This document shows positions 1 to 5,261 of a stretch of DNA of 5,261 bases, piece after piece. The stretch is from Nitrospirota bacterium (GTDB lineage Bacteria; Nitrospirota; Thermodesulfovibrionia; UBA6902; DSMQ01), in the NCBI GenBank assembly GCA_016207865.1, contig JACQZD010000076.1:1-5261 (forward strand). The letters are read 5' to 3'. Position numbers and translations under genes: made by a program. The notes beneath the pieces are model-generated. The model was given only the letters and a program-made list of their open reading frames with translations. It searched no databases and had not been told where the DNA came from. The first letter of the stretch is position 1; every line of letters begins with the position of its first letter.

Positions 1-261
1 CAGGTCCATCGGCATCAGGTCATTGTCTTTTACATCCATATACTGCCGGAAACAATGGTCGCATTTCAGGTTGCATTTGCTGGAGGCCTCAACGTCAATA
101 TTCAACGGAAAACGCGGCACGATATTATAGCGGTGAAAATACTCCCACTGGATTCTGTTCCATACATAAGCCGGTAAATGCCCCTTGCCCCTTCTGAGGT
201 GGTTCAAAAACCCATGCCAGCCTGAGTCCATATCAAATTGAAGCACATTTCGTTTAATCAT
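1..261 (-). CDS. Radical SAM protein, 5' part only (runs off left edge)
   Basis: I read 87 codons from an ATG at 261, with no stop before the left edge, so the C-terminal part is missing. The protein begins MIKRNVLQFDMDSGWHGF. It has the radical SAM iron-sulfur motif CNLKCDHC (Cys63, Cys67, Cys70, followed by Phe71), preceded by a typical first barrel strand (FPLNIDVEASSKC, residues 51-63). Members of this superfamily bind a 4Fe-4S cluster and cleave S-adenosylmethionine to start radical chemistry. The specific reaction cannot be told from this part. The start is well supported: GGGAG lies 8 bases upstream (270-274), and the ATG overlaps the formyltransferase stop as ATGA (258-261), so translation is probably coupled. 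It is too short for further family assignment; a C-terminal SPASM domain like that of the other radical SAM gene is possible but not visible. Superfamily call is secure; function unknown. Confidence 0.88.
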   Translation of the reverse strand, partial: MIKRNVLQFDMDSGWHGFLNHLRRGKGHLPAYVWNRIQWEYFHRYNIVPRFPLNIDVEASSKCNLKCDHCFRQYMDVKDNDLMPMDL

Positions 262-1148
262 CTTCGTCTCTCCCGAGGCGGCGGATTTAGCTGCTTTTTG
301 CCGCTTATTAAGCTGTGTAAATCTAAATTTTTGTTTCTGATTTTCAATATCTTCAACGATCCTTTCCCTGCTTTTATAATCACCGCGCCGTTTAATATAA
401 AGGGCTCCCCCGCATCATATCCATTTTGGCAGTTTCCCATAACTTCAGCTTCATCAATAATTATTTTTTTTCTTTTGTAATAAAAATATGCCCCCGGATA
501 AGGCACAGTTAATGCCCTGATCAGATTCTTAATTTTAACTGCATTATCATTCCAGTCAATTTTTCCATCTTTGGGAGACCTCGGAGGGTAATAAGACGCC
601 GATTCACTGCCTTGCCTGATACCATTAAATGACTTAGTACAAGCCATATTCAAGACCTTCTTTAACATTTTATTCCCTTTTATAACCGTTTTATTGTAAA
701 CATCCATTATTGTGTCGTCTTTCTCAACAGATTCTTTTTCCTGCCATATTATATTGCCGTCGTCAAATTTTTTATTAATGTGATGAATTGTAATTCCTGT
801 ATATTTCTCCCCGTTAATTATGGCCCAATTAAGCGGATGCCTCCCCCTGTAAGCCGGAAGCAGGGATTGATGAATATTAATAATACCTATTTCAGGATGC
901 GCAATCACCTTTGGAGGAATCAATTTGGGATAACCTGAAACAATTATGAGGTCTGCCGCAACAGGATCACTGAAATAATTTTCAGGCAATATAATTTGAA
1001 CATTATTCTTTTTTGCATAATCATAAGAAGAACCGAAATGTTTTTTTGTTCTGTTGTTTACCCTTTCACAAACAATAACCCGGAGATCTGAATTTTTTTT
1101 TAATACCTCCAGAAAAGGCGACTCGTTCCCTATGAACGTTGTCTTCAA
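258..1148 (-). CDS. Sugar N-formyltransferase (ArnA N-domain / VioF-like)
   Basis: This 296-residue protein belongs to the Fmt/ArnA formyltransferase family, which transfers a formyl group from 10-formyltetrahydrofolate to an amine. The N-terminal Rossmann-type domain holds the catalytic triad: Asn91 and His93 in INIHQSLLPAYRG and Asp129 in FDDGN, with the His-to-Asp spacing of 36 found in Fmt. The segment HPLNWAIINGEKYTG is more typical of sugar formyltransferases than of Met-tRNA formyltransferase. A C-terminal Fmt/ArnA-like domain starts near IDWND (residues 198-202) and includes IRALTVPYPGAY. I chose the TTG at 1148 because GGAG lies 6 bases upstream and the protein then starts MKTTFIGN, as family members do. 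An ATG at 1160 (four residues longer) has no good ribosome site. The gene overlaps the upstream stop by 3 bases with the TTG start. The likely substrate is a nucleotide-linked 4-amino sugar, perhaps made by the ArnB-like enzyme in this operon; that is inference. The tail PPPRERRR largely encodes the ribosome site of the next gene. Confidence 0.88.
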   Translation of the reverse strand: MKTTFIGNESPFLEVLKKNSDLRVIVCERVNNRTKKHFGSSYDYAKKNNVQIILPENYFSDPVAADLIIVSGYPKLIPPKVIAHPEIGIINIHQSLLPAYRGRHPLNWAIINGEKYTGITIHHINKKFDDGNIIWQEKESVEKDDTIMDVYNKTVIKGNKMLKKVLNMACTKSFNGIRQGSESASYYPPRSPKDGKIDWNDNAVKIKNLIRALTVPYPGAYFYYKRKKIIIDEAEVMGNCQNGYDAGEPFILNGAVIIKAGKGSLKILKIRNKNLDLHSLISGKKQLNPPPRERRR

Positions 1149-2371
1149 CCGTTTCTCCATACCCTGCCATGCCATTCCATCTTTTTCATGTCCCAGTCCG
1201 GAGGGACCCAGGTAACTCCGTACTTCTGCGCGCCGTGCCTGCAATGCTTGCAGGACCGGATTTCTACCCTTTTATTTTCCCGGTGCAGTTCCCGTATCTT
1301 CTTCATCTTCTTTGACTCCCAGGCCTGCTTAAGCGTCATCTCAGGACTTTTGATCTTTTTACTTTTCCCGTTGACGGTTATTTTTTTCTCAGGCGACCCG
1401 ATATACCTTCCAAGCATTAAATCTTCTTCCTCGTTATGAGAGCCGGGACACGGAAAAATACTCCCGTTAGCGCTGACGACAAGTCTCTGAAAAGGGTACT
1501 GGCAGTACCAGTCCTTTAAAATTGCCTCCTCAGGCAGTTCTGTGCCCCTGAAATCCAGTATTTCATTTACCGTAACCAGCCCCACGCCGATCTTTTCCAT
1601 AAATGCTCTGTACTTGTCAGCGTTTCCGGAGATGGGGGGATATATCGTATTTGTTCTTATCTGGGGTTTTGAAAATTTTAATTTATCCCTTAAATTAGAA
1701 AGTAAATCCAGAATCTGTGCCTGGATAGTAACATCCAGTGCTGTTGTTGGCTCATCAGCAATCAGGATAGACGGTTTGCACGCTATTGCCATGGCGATCA
1801 TCACCCTCTGCCGCATGCCGCCGCTCATCTGATGAGGGTACTCCCTTACCCGGTCTCTACCGTTTGTTAAGCTTGTGACTTCCAGAATCCCTTTACTGCG
1901 CGCGTAGGCCAGAACATCTGCAAAATCATGGAACTTGCCGTCAGAGCCTTTTGAACGGTACAAGGTTGATTCTCCGCGCCATGAAAACAGCATGCTGTAA
2001 ACACCGAGGTCCACGCATTCATCAATAATATCAACAACCATATCCCACGGCATTATTCTCTGCGCGCCAACGACTGTGGCCTGGAATTCAGGCGTAATCG
2101 TATAGCACATTCCGCACTTCAGATTGCAGAAACTCACTAATTCACAAATAACCGCCAGGGGAAAAGCCCCCGGCTCAAACTCTTCGGCCCTGCGGTGCCA
2201 TTCACTCCGGTATTTCTTATAGTCCGCAATTTCAGCAGGTGTTTTAAATTGAGAATTAATGAACTTTTGCTCTTTTTTACCGGAAGAAAAATGATAAGTT
2301 GATTCATCACGCTTAAGCTTATTGCCGGCGTATTGACGTTTGTAGCTTTCTTCTCTCTCACGCAGTTTCAT
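1145..2371 (-). CDS. Radical SAM/SPASM protein with an embedded ABC-ATPase fragment (chimeric)
   Basis: An uninterrupted 408-residue frame. Residues 1-60 are a charged N-terminal extension. CNLKCGMC (Cys82, Cys86, Cys89) is the radical SAM 4Fe-4S motif, and WRGES (131-135) matches the SAM-binding GGE region. VTSLTNG (165-171) looks like barrel strand 3. Then the sequence switches: about residues 172-229 are OppD/DppD-type ABC ATPase, with YPHQMSGGMRQRV (signature), SILIADEP (Walker B) and TTALD (D-loop). Radical SAM sequence resumes by PQIRTNTIYPP (236-246, probable strand 5). The C-terminal part has SPASM-like cysteines: Cys290, Cys308 (FPCPG), Cys374 and Cys377, probably for an auxiliary cluster. 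The expected strand-4 region is absent, so activity is doubtful if the sequence is correct. The ATG at 2371 is the only normal start before the cysteine motif; its AGG-type ribosome site lies about 17 bases away, which is far. The gene is 72 bases after the acetyltransferase and overlaps the formyltransferase start. The native role was probably modification of a sugar or other small molecule; the substrate is unknown. Confidence 0.85.
   Translation of the reverse strand: MKLREREESYKRQYAGNKLKRDESTYHFSSGKKEQKFINSQFKTPAEIADYKKYRSEWHRRAEEFEPGAFPLAVICELVSFCNLKCGMCYTITPEFQATVVGAQRIMPWDMVVDIIDECVDLGVYSMLFSWRGESTLYRSKGSDGKFHDFADVLAYARSKGILEVTSLTNGRDRVREYPHQMSGGMRQRVMIAMAIACKPSILIADEPTTALDVTIQAQILDLLSNLRDKLKFSKPQIRTNTIYPPISGNADKYRAFMEKIGVGLVTVNEILDFRGTELPEEAILKDWYCQYPFQRLVVSANGSIFPCPGSHNEEEDLMLGRYIGSPEKKITVNGKSKKIKSPEMTLKQAWESKKMKKIRELHRENKRVEIRSCKHCRHGAQKYGVTWVPPDWDMKKMEWHGRVWRNG
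1155..1158 (-). promoter_or_regulatory. Shine-Dalgarno site deciding the TTG start of the formyltransferase
   Basis: GGAG sits 6 bases before the TTG at 1148, inside the last codons of the radical SAM gene. The alternative ATG at 1160 overlaps this site and has only AGGG one base upstream, too close to work well. The family N-terminus (Met-Lys followed by the first strand FIG) agrees with the TTG. Confidence 0.5.
1685..1858 (-). other. OppD/DppD-like ABC ATPase fragment inside the radical SAM gene
   Basis: Residues about 172-229 of the radical SAM frame. Clear ABC similarity runs from REYPHQMSGG to QAQILDLL (down to about 1700); the right junction could lie anywhere between residues 224 and 233, because SNLRDKL would fit either family. 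The signature, Walker B with its catalytic Glu207, and D-loop are present. Walker A, Q-loop and the switch histidine are absent, so this cannot be a working ATPase. It reads in the correct strand and frame at both ends, with no stop codon. Its codons look richer in G and C in the first half than the flanking radical SAM sequence. Confidence 0.88.
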
Positions 2372-2381
2372 CGGGGTATAT

Positions 2382-2411
2382 ATTTTATTCCTTTTTGAAT
2401 GATATTGTAAA
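2382..2411 (-). promoter_or_regulatory. Possible sigma-70-type promoter before the radical SAM gene
   Basis: In the 72-base gap after the acetyltransferase, TTTACA (2406-2411) and TAAAAT (2382-2387) lie 18 bases apart, each one base from the sigma-70 consensus. Transcription would start near 2375, leaving only a few bases before the ATG at 2371, so the message would be nearly leaderless. The gap is very AT-rich and such matches arise by chance; this is a weak call. Confidence 0.25.
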
Positions 2412-2443
2412 TAAATTAACGGGTAAAAAGTTGCATAAGCTTG

Positions 2444-3184
2444 TCAAACAACATTGCAATGAAAGACATTCCATGATTGTTTTATATAGAATCCGTCCTT
2501 TTGATATGTTTTTAAAGCAGCATAATTAATGCACTCTGTTGCCGCGTTTAATACAACTGCCTTATTAAACAGGCTGCTGCCGGCGGCAGAGAGCAGTTTT
2601 GAGCCGATGCCTTTTCCCTGATATGCCTTGTCTACAGCAAACAATCCTATATGCCCGGTTTTTAAGACGGCATCAATTATTTTTACGGTAATGAAACCCG
2701 TTATAACTTCTTTCTCAAAATGAACATATATCCGCACATCTCTGTCGCAGATTAAGTTGCTGATCCATCTTTTATAAACCTCTGAAACTTGCTTCCGCGT
2801 AAAGCTTTCCTCAAAATGGAAACGGGTTGACGAGGCAAAAGATTTTTCGGCAATATCAACAAGCCTTTGATCATTTTGCCTTTCGTATAACTCAACACTT
2901 TTCGGACAGTCTGATTCACTCACGAATTTTTCCAGCTCCAGGGAGCATAATTTAAATCTGAAGTTAAGATTTTCAAGCTGACTGCAGACCGATACCCACT
3001 CGGTTGGGATTTTAACAACTAAATGGCTGATTCCTTTTTCTTTGGCGTTACTGATAATACCAGCTGATTGGTCCTTAGACAAAAGCTTGTTGTTTATTTT
3101 AACTATGCCGCATTTAATACCGAATATTTCCGTATCAAAGGACAATAATTCTACCGTAAAATCTTCCTGTGTCGTCTCAGCCAT
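2444..3184 (-). CDS. GNAT N-acetyltransferase, WecD-like (probable amino-sugar acetylation)
   Basis: A 246-residue protein of the GNAT fold. Family members transfer acetyl from acetyl-CoA to an amine. The N-terminal half resembles E. coli WecD (dTDP-fucosamine acetyltransferase): SFDTEIFGIKCGIVKI matches WecD's opening strand, and SSTRFHFEES followed by YKRWISN matches its central segment. The C-terminal half has the acetyl-CoA pyrophosphate loop QGKGIG (Gln189 to Gly194) after LFAVDKAY, then NYAALKTYQKDGF (220-232), the usual GNAT closing helix. Length is close to WecD. I chose the ATG at 3184 (MAETTQ): it overlaps the TIM-barrel stop by 8 bases (3177-3184). A longer frame from 3247 would sit 70 bases inside that gene and add a basic stretch with no family match. 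In enterobacteria WecD follows the aminotransferase WecE, so the pairing with a DegT enzyme here fits a 4-acetamido sugar. The exact sugar is not known. Confidence 0.82.
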   Translation of the reverse strand: MAETTQEDFTVELLSFDTEIFGIKCGIVKINNKLLSKDQSAGIISNAKEKGISHLVVKIPTEWVSVCSQLENLNFRFKLCSLELEKFVSESDCPKSVELYERQNDQRLVDIAEKSFASSTRFHFEESFTRKQVSEVYKRWISNLICDRDVRIYVHFEKEVITGFITVKIIDAVLKTGHIGLFAVDKAYQGKGIGSKLLSAAGSSLFNKAVVLNAATECINYAALKTYQKDGFYIKQSWNVFHCNVV

Positions 3185-3929
3185 AGTAATGATGCAGCTT
3201 CCCGTAAATTTTTTCCGCTTCAGTTTTGTCCTTATGATATTCCACAACCAGATACGGCTCTCCGGGAATGCATTTTATGACAAAATCCAGCAGTTCGTAT
3301 TCATCGGCAGAGGGGACTTCATGCAAATCACGCCAGTGTCCGTCCTGAATTCCCGGCGCGCTCAGATGGATTTCCTTAATTTGATTAAACGGCATTTTCT
3401 GCAAATAATCATATTTATTAATTCCAAGGTTATGCGCCGATATTACCGCATGAGCAATATCCAAAACCATATACACGTCATTTTCCATCACAATCTCATT
3501 AATAAACTCTGCTTCACAAACATGCTCATAGGCTGGTGTTGGAAAATAATTTAAATTCTCTATTGCAATATCCCCCCGGTATCTCTGTTTCACATACAAC
3601 AGTTTGGCCCTGATCGCTCTCTTTATCTCAGCTTTTGATAATACTTCGCTCCCGGCAACATAATAGTAATCTTGTATTCCGACTTTCTCTGCCGCAGGTC
3701 CCAGATCAAATGAGAAAAGCTTAAAATTATTGCTATTTAAAAAATCAGCAACTGAATCAAAATAATCAATAAATCCTTCCTGAATAATTCCGATGCCGGA
3801 GTGGAAAATGCGCTGTAAGCCGTCTTTGAAAACCGGGCGAATATCTTTGTATTCCAATGCGTTTATTCCGGGAATTAACGCGTAATCATCTTGGGTTGTT
3901 GAATGGCTGACAGGATATGTTAGAATCAT
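3177..3929 (-). CDS. TIM-barrel metalloenzyme-like protein (DUF692/MNIO or sugar-isomerase type)
   Basis: A 250-residue protein with the pattern of a metal-binding TIM barrel. Candidate metal or active-site residues sit at strand ends: Glu26 (ALEYKD), His43 (FHSGIG), Asp75 (FSFDLGP), Glu124-Asn125 (IAIENLNYF), Asp157 and His160 (VLDIAHA), Asn167, His188 (EIHLSAPG), His203 (DLHEV) and Glu230 (VVEYH). The order EN, LDxxH, N, HLxxPG, DxH, E resembles DUF692, whose studied members (MbnB, TglH) are multinuclear iron oxidases acting on peptides. The related xylose-isomerase-like sugar isomerase/epimerase family is the main alternative, and the surrounding amino-sugar genes favour a small sugar substrate. 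It is shorter than typical DUF692 proteins (about 280). No recognition partner protein or precursor peptide is visible. The ATG overlaps the aminotransferase stop as ATGA (3926-3929), and no good ribosome site precedes it, so reinitiation is likely. Fold fairly sure, function unsure. Confidence 0.65.
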   Translation of the reverse strand: MILTYPVSHSTTQDDYALIPGINALEYKDIRPVFKDGLQRIFHSGIGIIQEGFIDYFDSVADFLNSNNFKLFSFDLGPAAEKVGIQDYYYVAGSEVLSKAEIKRAIRAKLLYVKQRYRGDIAIENLNYFPTPAYEHVCEAEFINEIVMENDVYMVLDIAHAVISAHNLGINKYDYLQKMPFNQIKEIHLSAPGIQDGHWRDLHEVPSADEYELLDFVIKCIPGEPYLVVEYHKDKTEAEKIYGKLHHYYG

Positions 3930-5107
3930 TTTTTATGCTTTTCAAGAAGATACAATACGCCCTCCGCAGCTTTATGTATGGCGGATTCCTCCAGTTTCGG
4001 CGATAATGGAAGGCAGACAACTCTTTCAAATAAATTTTCAGCTACGGGGAAATCTCCGTACCGGTGATTCAGCAGCCCCAGGTAATAAGTATGCAAATGC
4101 AGGGGTCTGAATAATACGCTGGTCCCGATGTTAATTTCTTTTAAGGAATTCACAAAGGAATCCCTGTCTATGCGGATATAATCAAGATTTAATAAGAGGG
4201 GGTATAAGTGACGGGAGCTTTTTGTATACGGTTTAATGACCGGGGGTTGAAGCCCGTGATGATTTTTAAATGCCTTGTTGTAAATTTCCGCGTATTTCTT
4301 CCTTACTTCATTGAACCAGTTTAATTTTTCCAGTTGATGAATTCCCATACTCGCGCATATATCGGTCATATTGCATTTGTAACCCAGCTCGGTTATATCA
4401 TGATGGATTGAACCGGCCTTTGAATACCGTTTATTCCATATTTCACGCGCATCGGAAATGCCGTACATGGTAAGAACCCTCATGGCTTGGGCCCATTCTT
4501 CATTATCCGTGACAGCCATCCCGCCTTCGGCCGTAGTAATGTTCTTCGTAACATAAAAGCTAAAACAGGTAATGTCTCCTATTGAACCGATCTTTCTGCC
4601 TTTATATTCAGTGCCTATGGCGTGAGCCGCGTCCTCCATGATTTTTATCTTATGTTTTTTCGCCAGGTCTAAAATCGGGTCCATGTCGCATGAATGGCCG
4701 GCAAAATGTACGGGCATTATCGCCTTTGTCGCTGATGTTATCTTTTCTTCAATTTTTTCGGGGTCCATATTAAAAGTATCAGGGTCCACATCAACAAATA
4801 CCGGCTTGGCCCTGCGGTAGCATATTACATGGCCCGTAGATGCAAACGTATAAGGAGACGTGATAACTTCATCGCCTTCTTTTATCCCTAAAACATGCAG
4901 TGCAATCAGCATGGCATCGGTGCAGGAAAAGGCCGCTGCCGCGTGTTTGGCGCCAGCGTATTCCGCTACCGCCCTTTCAAATTGCTTTACTTTCGGCCCT
5001 GTTGTAATCCAGCCGCTTCTGAGAGTAGCTATGACTTCCTCTTCTTCCCTGCCATCCATGCAGGGCGGGCTGAAGGGTATATATTCTGAAGGTTTTTTAA
5101 ATTCCAT
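3926..5107 (-). CDS. DegT/DnrJ/EryC1/StrS PLP sugar aminotransferase (ArnB-like)
   Basis: A full-length 393-residue member of the DegT family, which uses PLP to move an amino group, usually from glutamate, onto a keto group of a nucleotide-linked sugar in the cytoplasm. The opening PFSPPCMDGREEEEV and GWITTGPK closely resemble ArnB (UDP-4-keto-pentose aminotransferase) and PseC. The Schiff-base lysine is Lys188 in SFYVTKNITTAEGG, the same position as in E. coli ArnB. Asp159 in MEDAAHAIG should bind the PLP ring nitrogen. FVDVDPDTFNMDP and the later YKCNMTDICASMG are further family signatures. The ATG at 5107 has AAGGAG 5 bases upstream, the strongest ribosome site in the window. The gene starts 48 bases after the preceding stop and its own stop overlaps the next start. 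Product and position (C4 amination) are likely from family, but the sugar cannot be named. No missing residues were noted. Confidence 0.93.
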   Translation of the reverse strand: MEFKKPSEYIPFSPPCMDGREEEEVIATLRSGWITTGPKVKQFERAVAEYAGAKHAAAAFSCTDAMLIALHVLGIKEGDEVITSPYTFASTGHVICYRRAKPVFVDVDPDTFNMDPEKIEEKITSATKAIMPVHFAGHSCDMDPILDLAKKHKIKIMEDAAHAIGTEYKGRKIGSIGDITCFSFYVTKNITTAEGGMAVTDNEEWAQAMRVLTMYGISDAREIWNKRYSKAGSIHHDITELGYKCNMTDICASMGIHQLEKLNWFNEVRKKYAEIYNKAFKNHHGLQPPVIKPYTKSSRHLYPLLLNLDYIRIDRDSFVNSLKEINIGTSVLFRPLHLHTYYLGLLNHRYGDFPVAENLFERVVCLPLSPKLEESAIHKAAEGVLYLLEKHKK

Positions 5108-5112
5108 TTTGA

Positions 5113-5118
5113 CTCCTT
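5113..5118 (-). promoter_or_regulatory. Ribosome binding site of the aminotransferase
   Basis: AAGGAG, 5 bases before the ATG at 5107. It confirms that start and is the best Shine-Dalgarno match among the genes here; downstream genes rely more on overlap coupling. The other 40 or so bases of this gap show no promoter or terminator. Confidence 0.75.
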
Positions 5119-5155
5119 AATCTACGCGCATTTAATGAATTGTAAGTGCGGTTAA

Positions 5156-5260
5156 TTAATTTTTCAAACCATAGGCCCTTACAGGGGCCTCTTTCTTATT
5201 CCAAACCTTATTCAAACCGTCCCATTCAAAATTATTCGGGGTTAAGGCCCAGATATTACA
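5156..5260 (-). CDS. C-terminal end of an unrecognised upstream gene (partial)
   Basis: The last 34 codons of a frame that enters from the right edge and stops at TAA (5156-5158). The other two minus-strand frames stop close to the edge. The visible tail includes NIWALTPNNFEWDGLNKVW and ends APVRAYGLKN. It is rich in Trp, Asn and aromatic residues and looks like ordinary coding sequence, but I do not recognise the family. The stop is 48 bases before the aminotransferase start on the same strand, so the two are probably in one operon. Confidence 0.55.
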   Translation of the reverse strand, partial: CNIWALTPNNFEWDGLNKVWNKKEAPVRAYGLKN

Positions 5261-5261
5261 T

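Noticed and set aside
1149..1244. Longer formyltransferase start at 1244
   Set aside because: The added 32 residues overlap the radical SAM C-terminus, precede the natural MKTTFIGN start and match nothing.
238..1832. Plus-strand open frames at 238-480, 1188-1439 and 1542-1832
   Set aside because: They lie antisense to the formyltransferase and radical SAM genes, have no family features and no ribosome sites, and every recognisable protein is on the minus strand.
1685..1858. A separate small ABC transporter ATPase gene
   Set aside because: There is no independent start or stop, no Walker A, Q-loop or switch histidine, and the reading frame is that of the radical SAM protein.
2137..2361. Minus-strand frame of 74 codons inside the start of the radical SAM gene
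   Set aside because: It is out of frame with a gene carrying clear radical SAM motifs in the same stretch and shows no features of its own.
2371..2446. Readthrough or selenocysteine at the TGA joining the acetyltransferase and radical SAM frames
   Set aside because: The two genes are in the same frame with only this TGA between them, but each is complete on its own, the intervening codons show no conserved pattern, and no selenocysteine-type hairpin was apparent.
3185..3247. Longer acetyltransferase start at 3247
   Set aside because: It would overlap the TIM-barrel gene by about 70 bases and add a basic segment without family similarity; the ATG at 3184 gives an 8-base coupling overlap.
3042..5120. 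Plus-strand open frames at 3042-3554, 4638-4820, 4860-5120 and 4895-5089
   Set aside because: Shadows of the acetyltransferase, TIM-barrel and aminotransferase genes; their low-complexity or Cys/Ser-rich translations match nothing.
5173..5190. Inverted repeat AGGCCC-6 bases-GGGCCT as a terminator
   Set aside because: It lies within the coding tail of the upstream gene and is not followed by a U-run on the transcribed strand; the stem is only six base pairs.

Overview
The window is a stretch of a tightly packed bacterial operon, read entirely from the minus strand (right to left as numbered). Seven genes are visible: the tail of an unrecognised gene (right edge), a DegT/ArnB-type PLP sugar aminotransferase, a TIM-barrel protein resembling the DUF692/MNIO metalloenzymes, a WecD-like GNAT acetyltransferase, a radical SAM/SPASM protein, an ArnA/VioF-type sugar formyltransferase, and the 5' part of a second radical SAM protein that runs off the left edge. 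Most junctions are 4-8 base overlaps, so the genes are probably co-transcribed and translationally coupled. The longest non-coding stretch is only 72 bases. No RNA gene, insertion sequence or CRISPR array was seen.

The gene set suggests modification of a surface glycan (O-antigen, capsule or glycoprotein sugar). An ArnB-like enzyme would put an amino group on a nucleotide-linked keto-sugar. The WecD-like acetyltransferase and the formyltransferase could then N-acylate amino sugars. The two radical SAM proteins and the TIM-barrel protein are the unusual part, and their substrates cannot be read from the sequence. The ATG/TTG starts, Shine-Dalgarno sites and WecD/ArnA/ArnB-like genes point to a Gram-negative-type bacterium. 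Two radical SAM enzymes suggest, without proving, an anaerobic or microaerobic life. I cannot name the lineage.

The most striking observation is inside the first radical SAM gene (1145-2371). About 55-62 codons in the middle of its barrel are clearly an oligopeptide/dipeptide-transporter ATPase (OppD/DppD type): ABC signature, Walker B and D-loop, in frame, with no Walker A. The radical SAM sequence resumes afterwards. The piece has about the size, and the same helix-strand-helix order, as the radical SAM segment it appears to replace. It could be a real domain-fragment replacement, a gene conversion, or an assembly or gap-filling error. The sequence alone cannot settle which.
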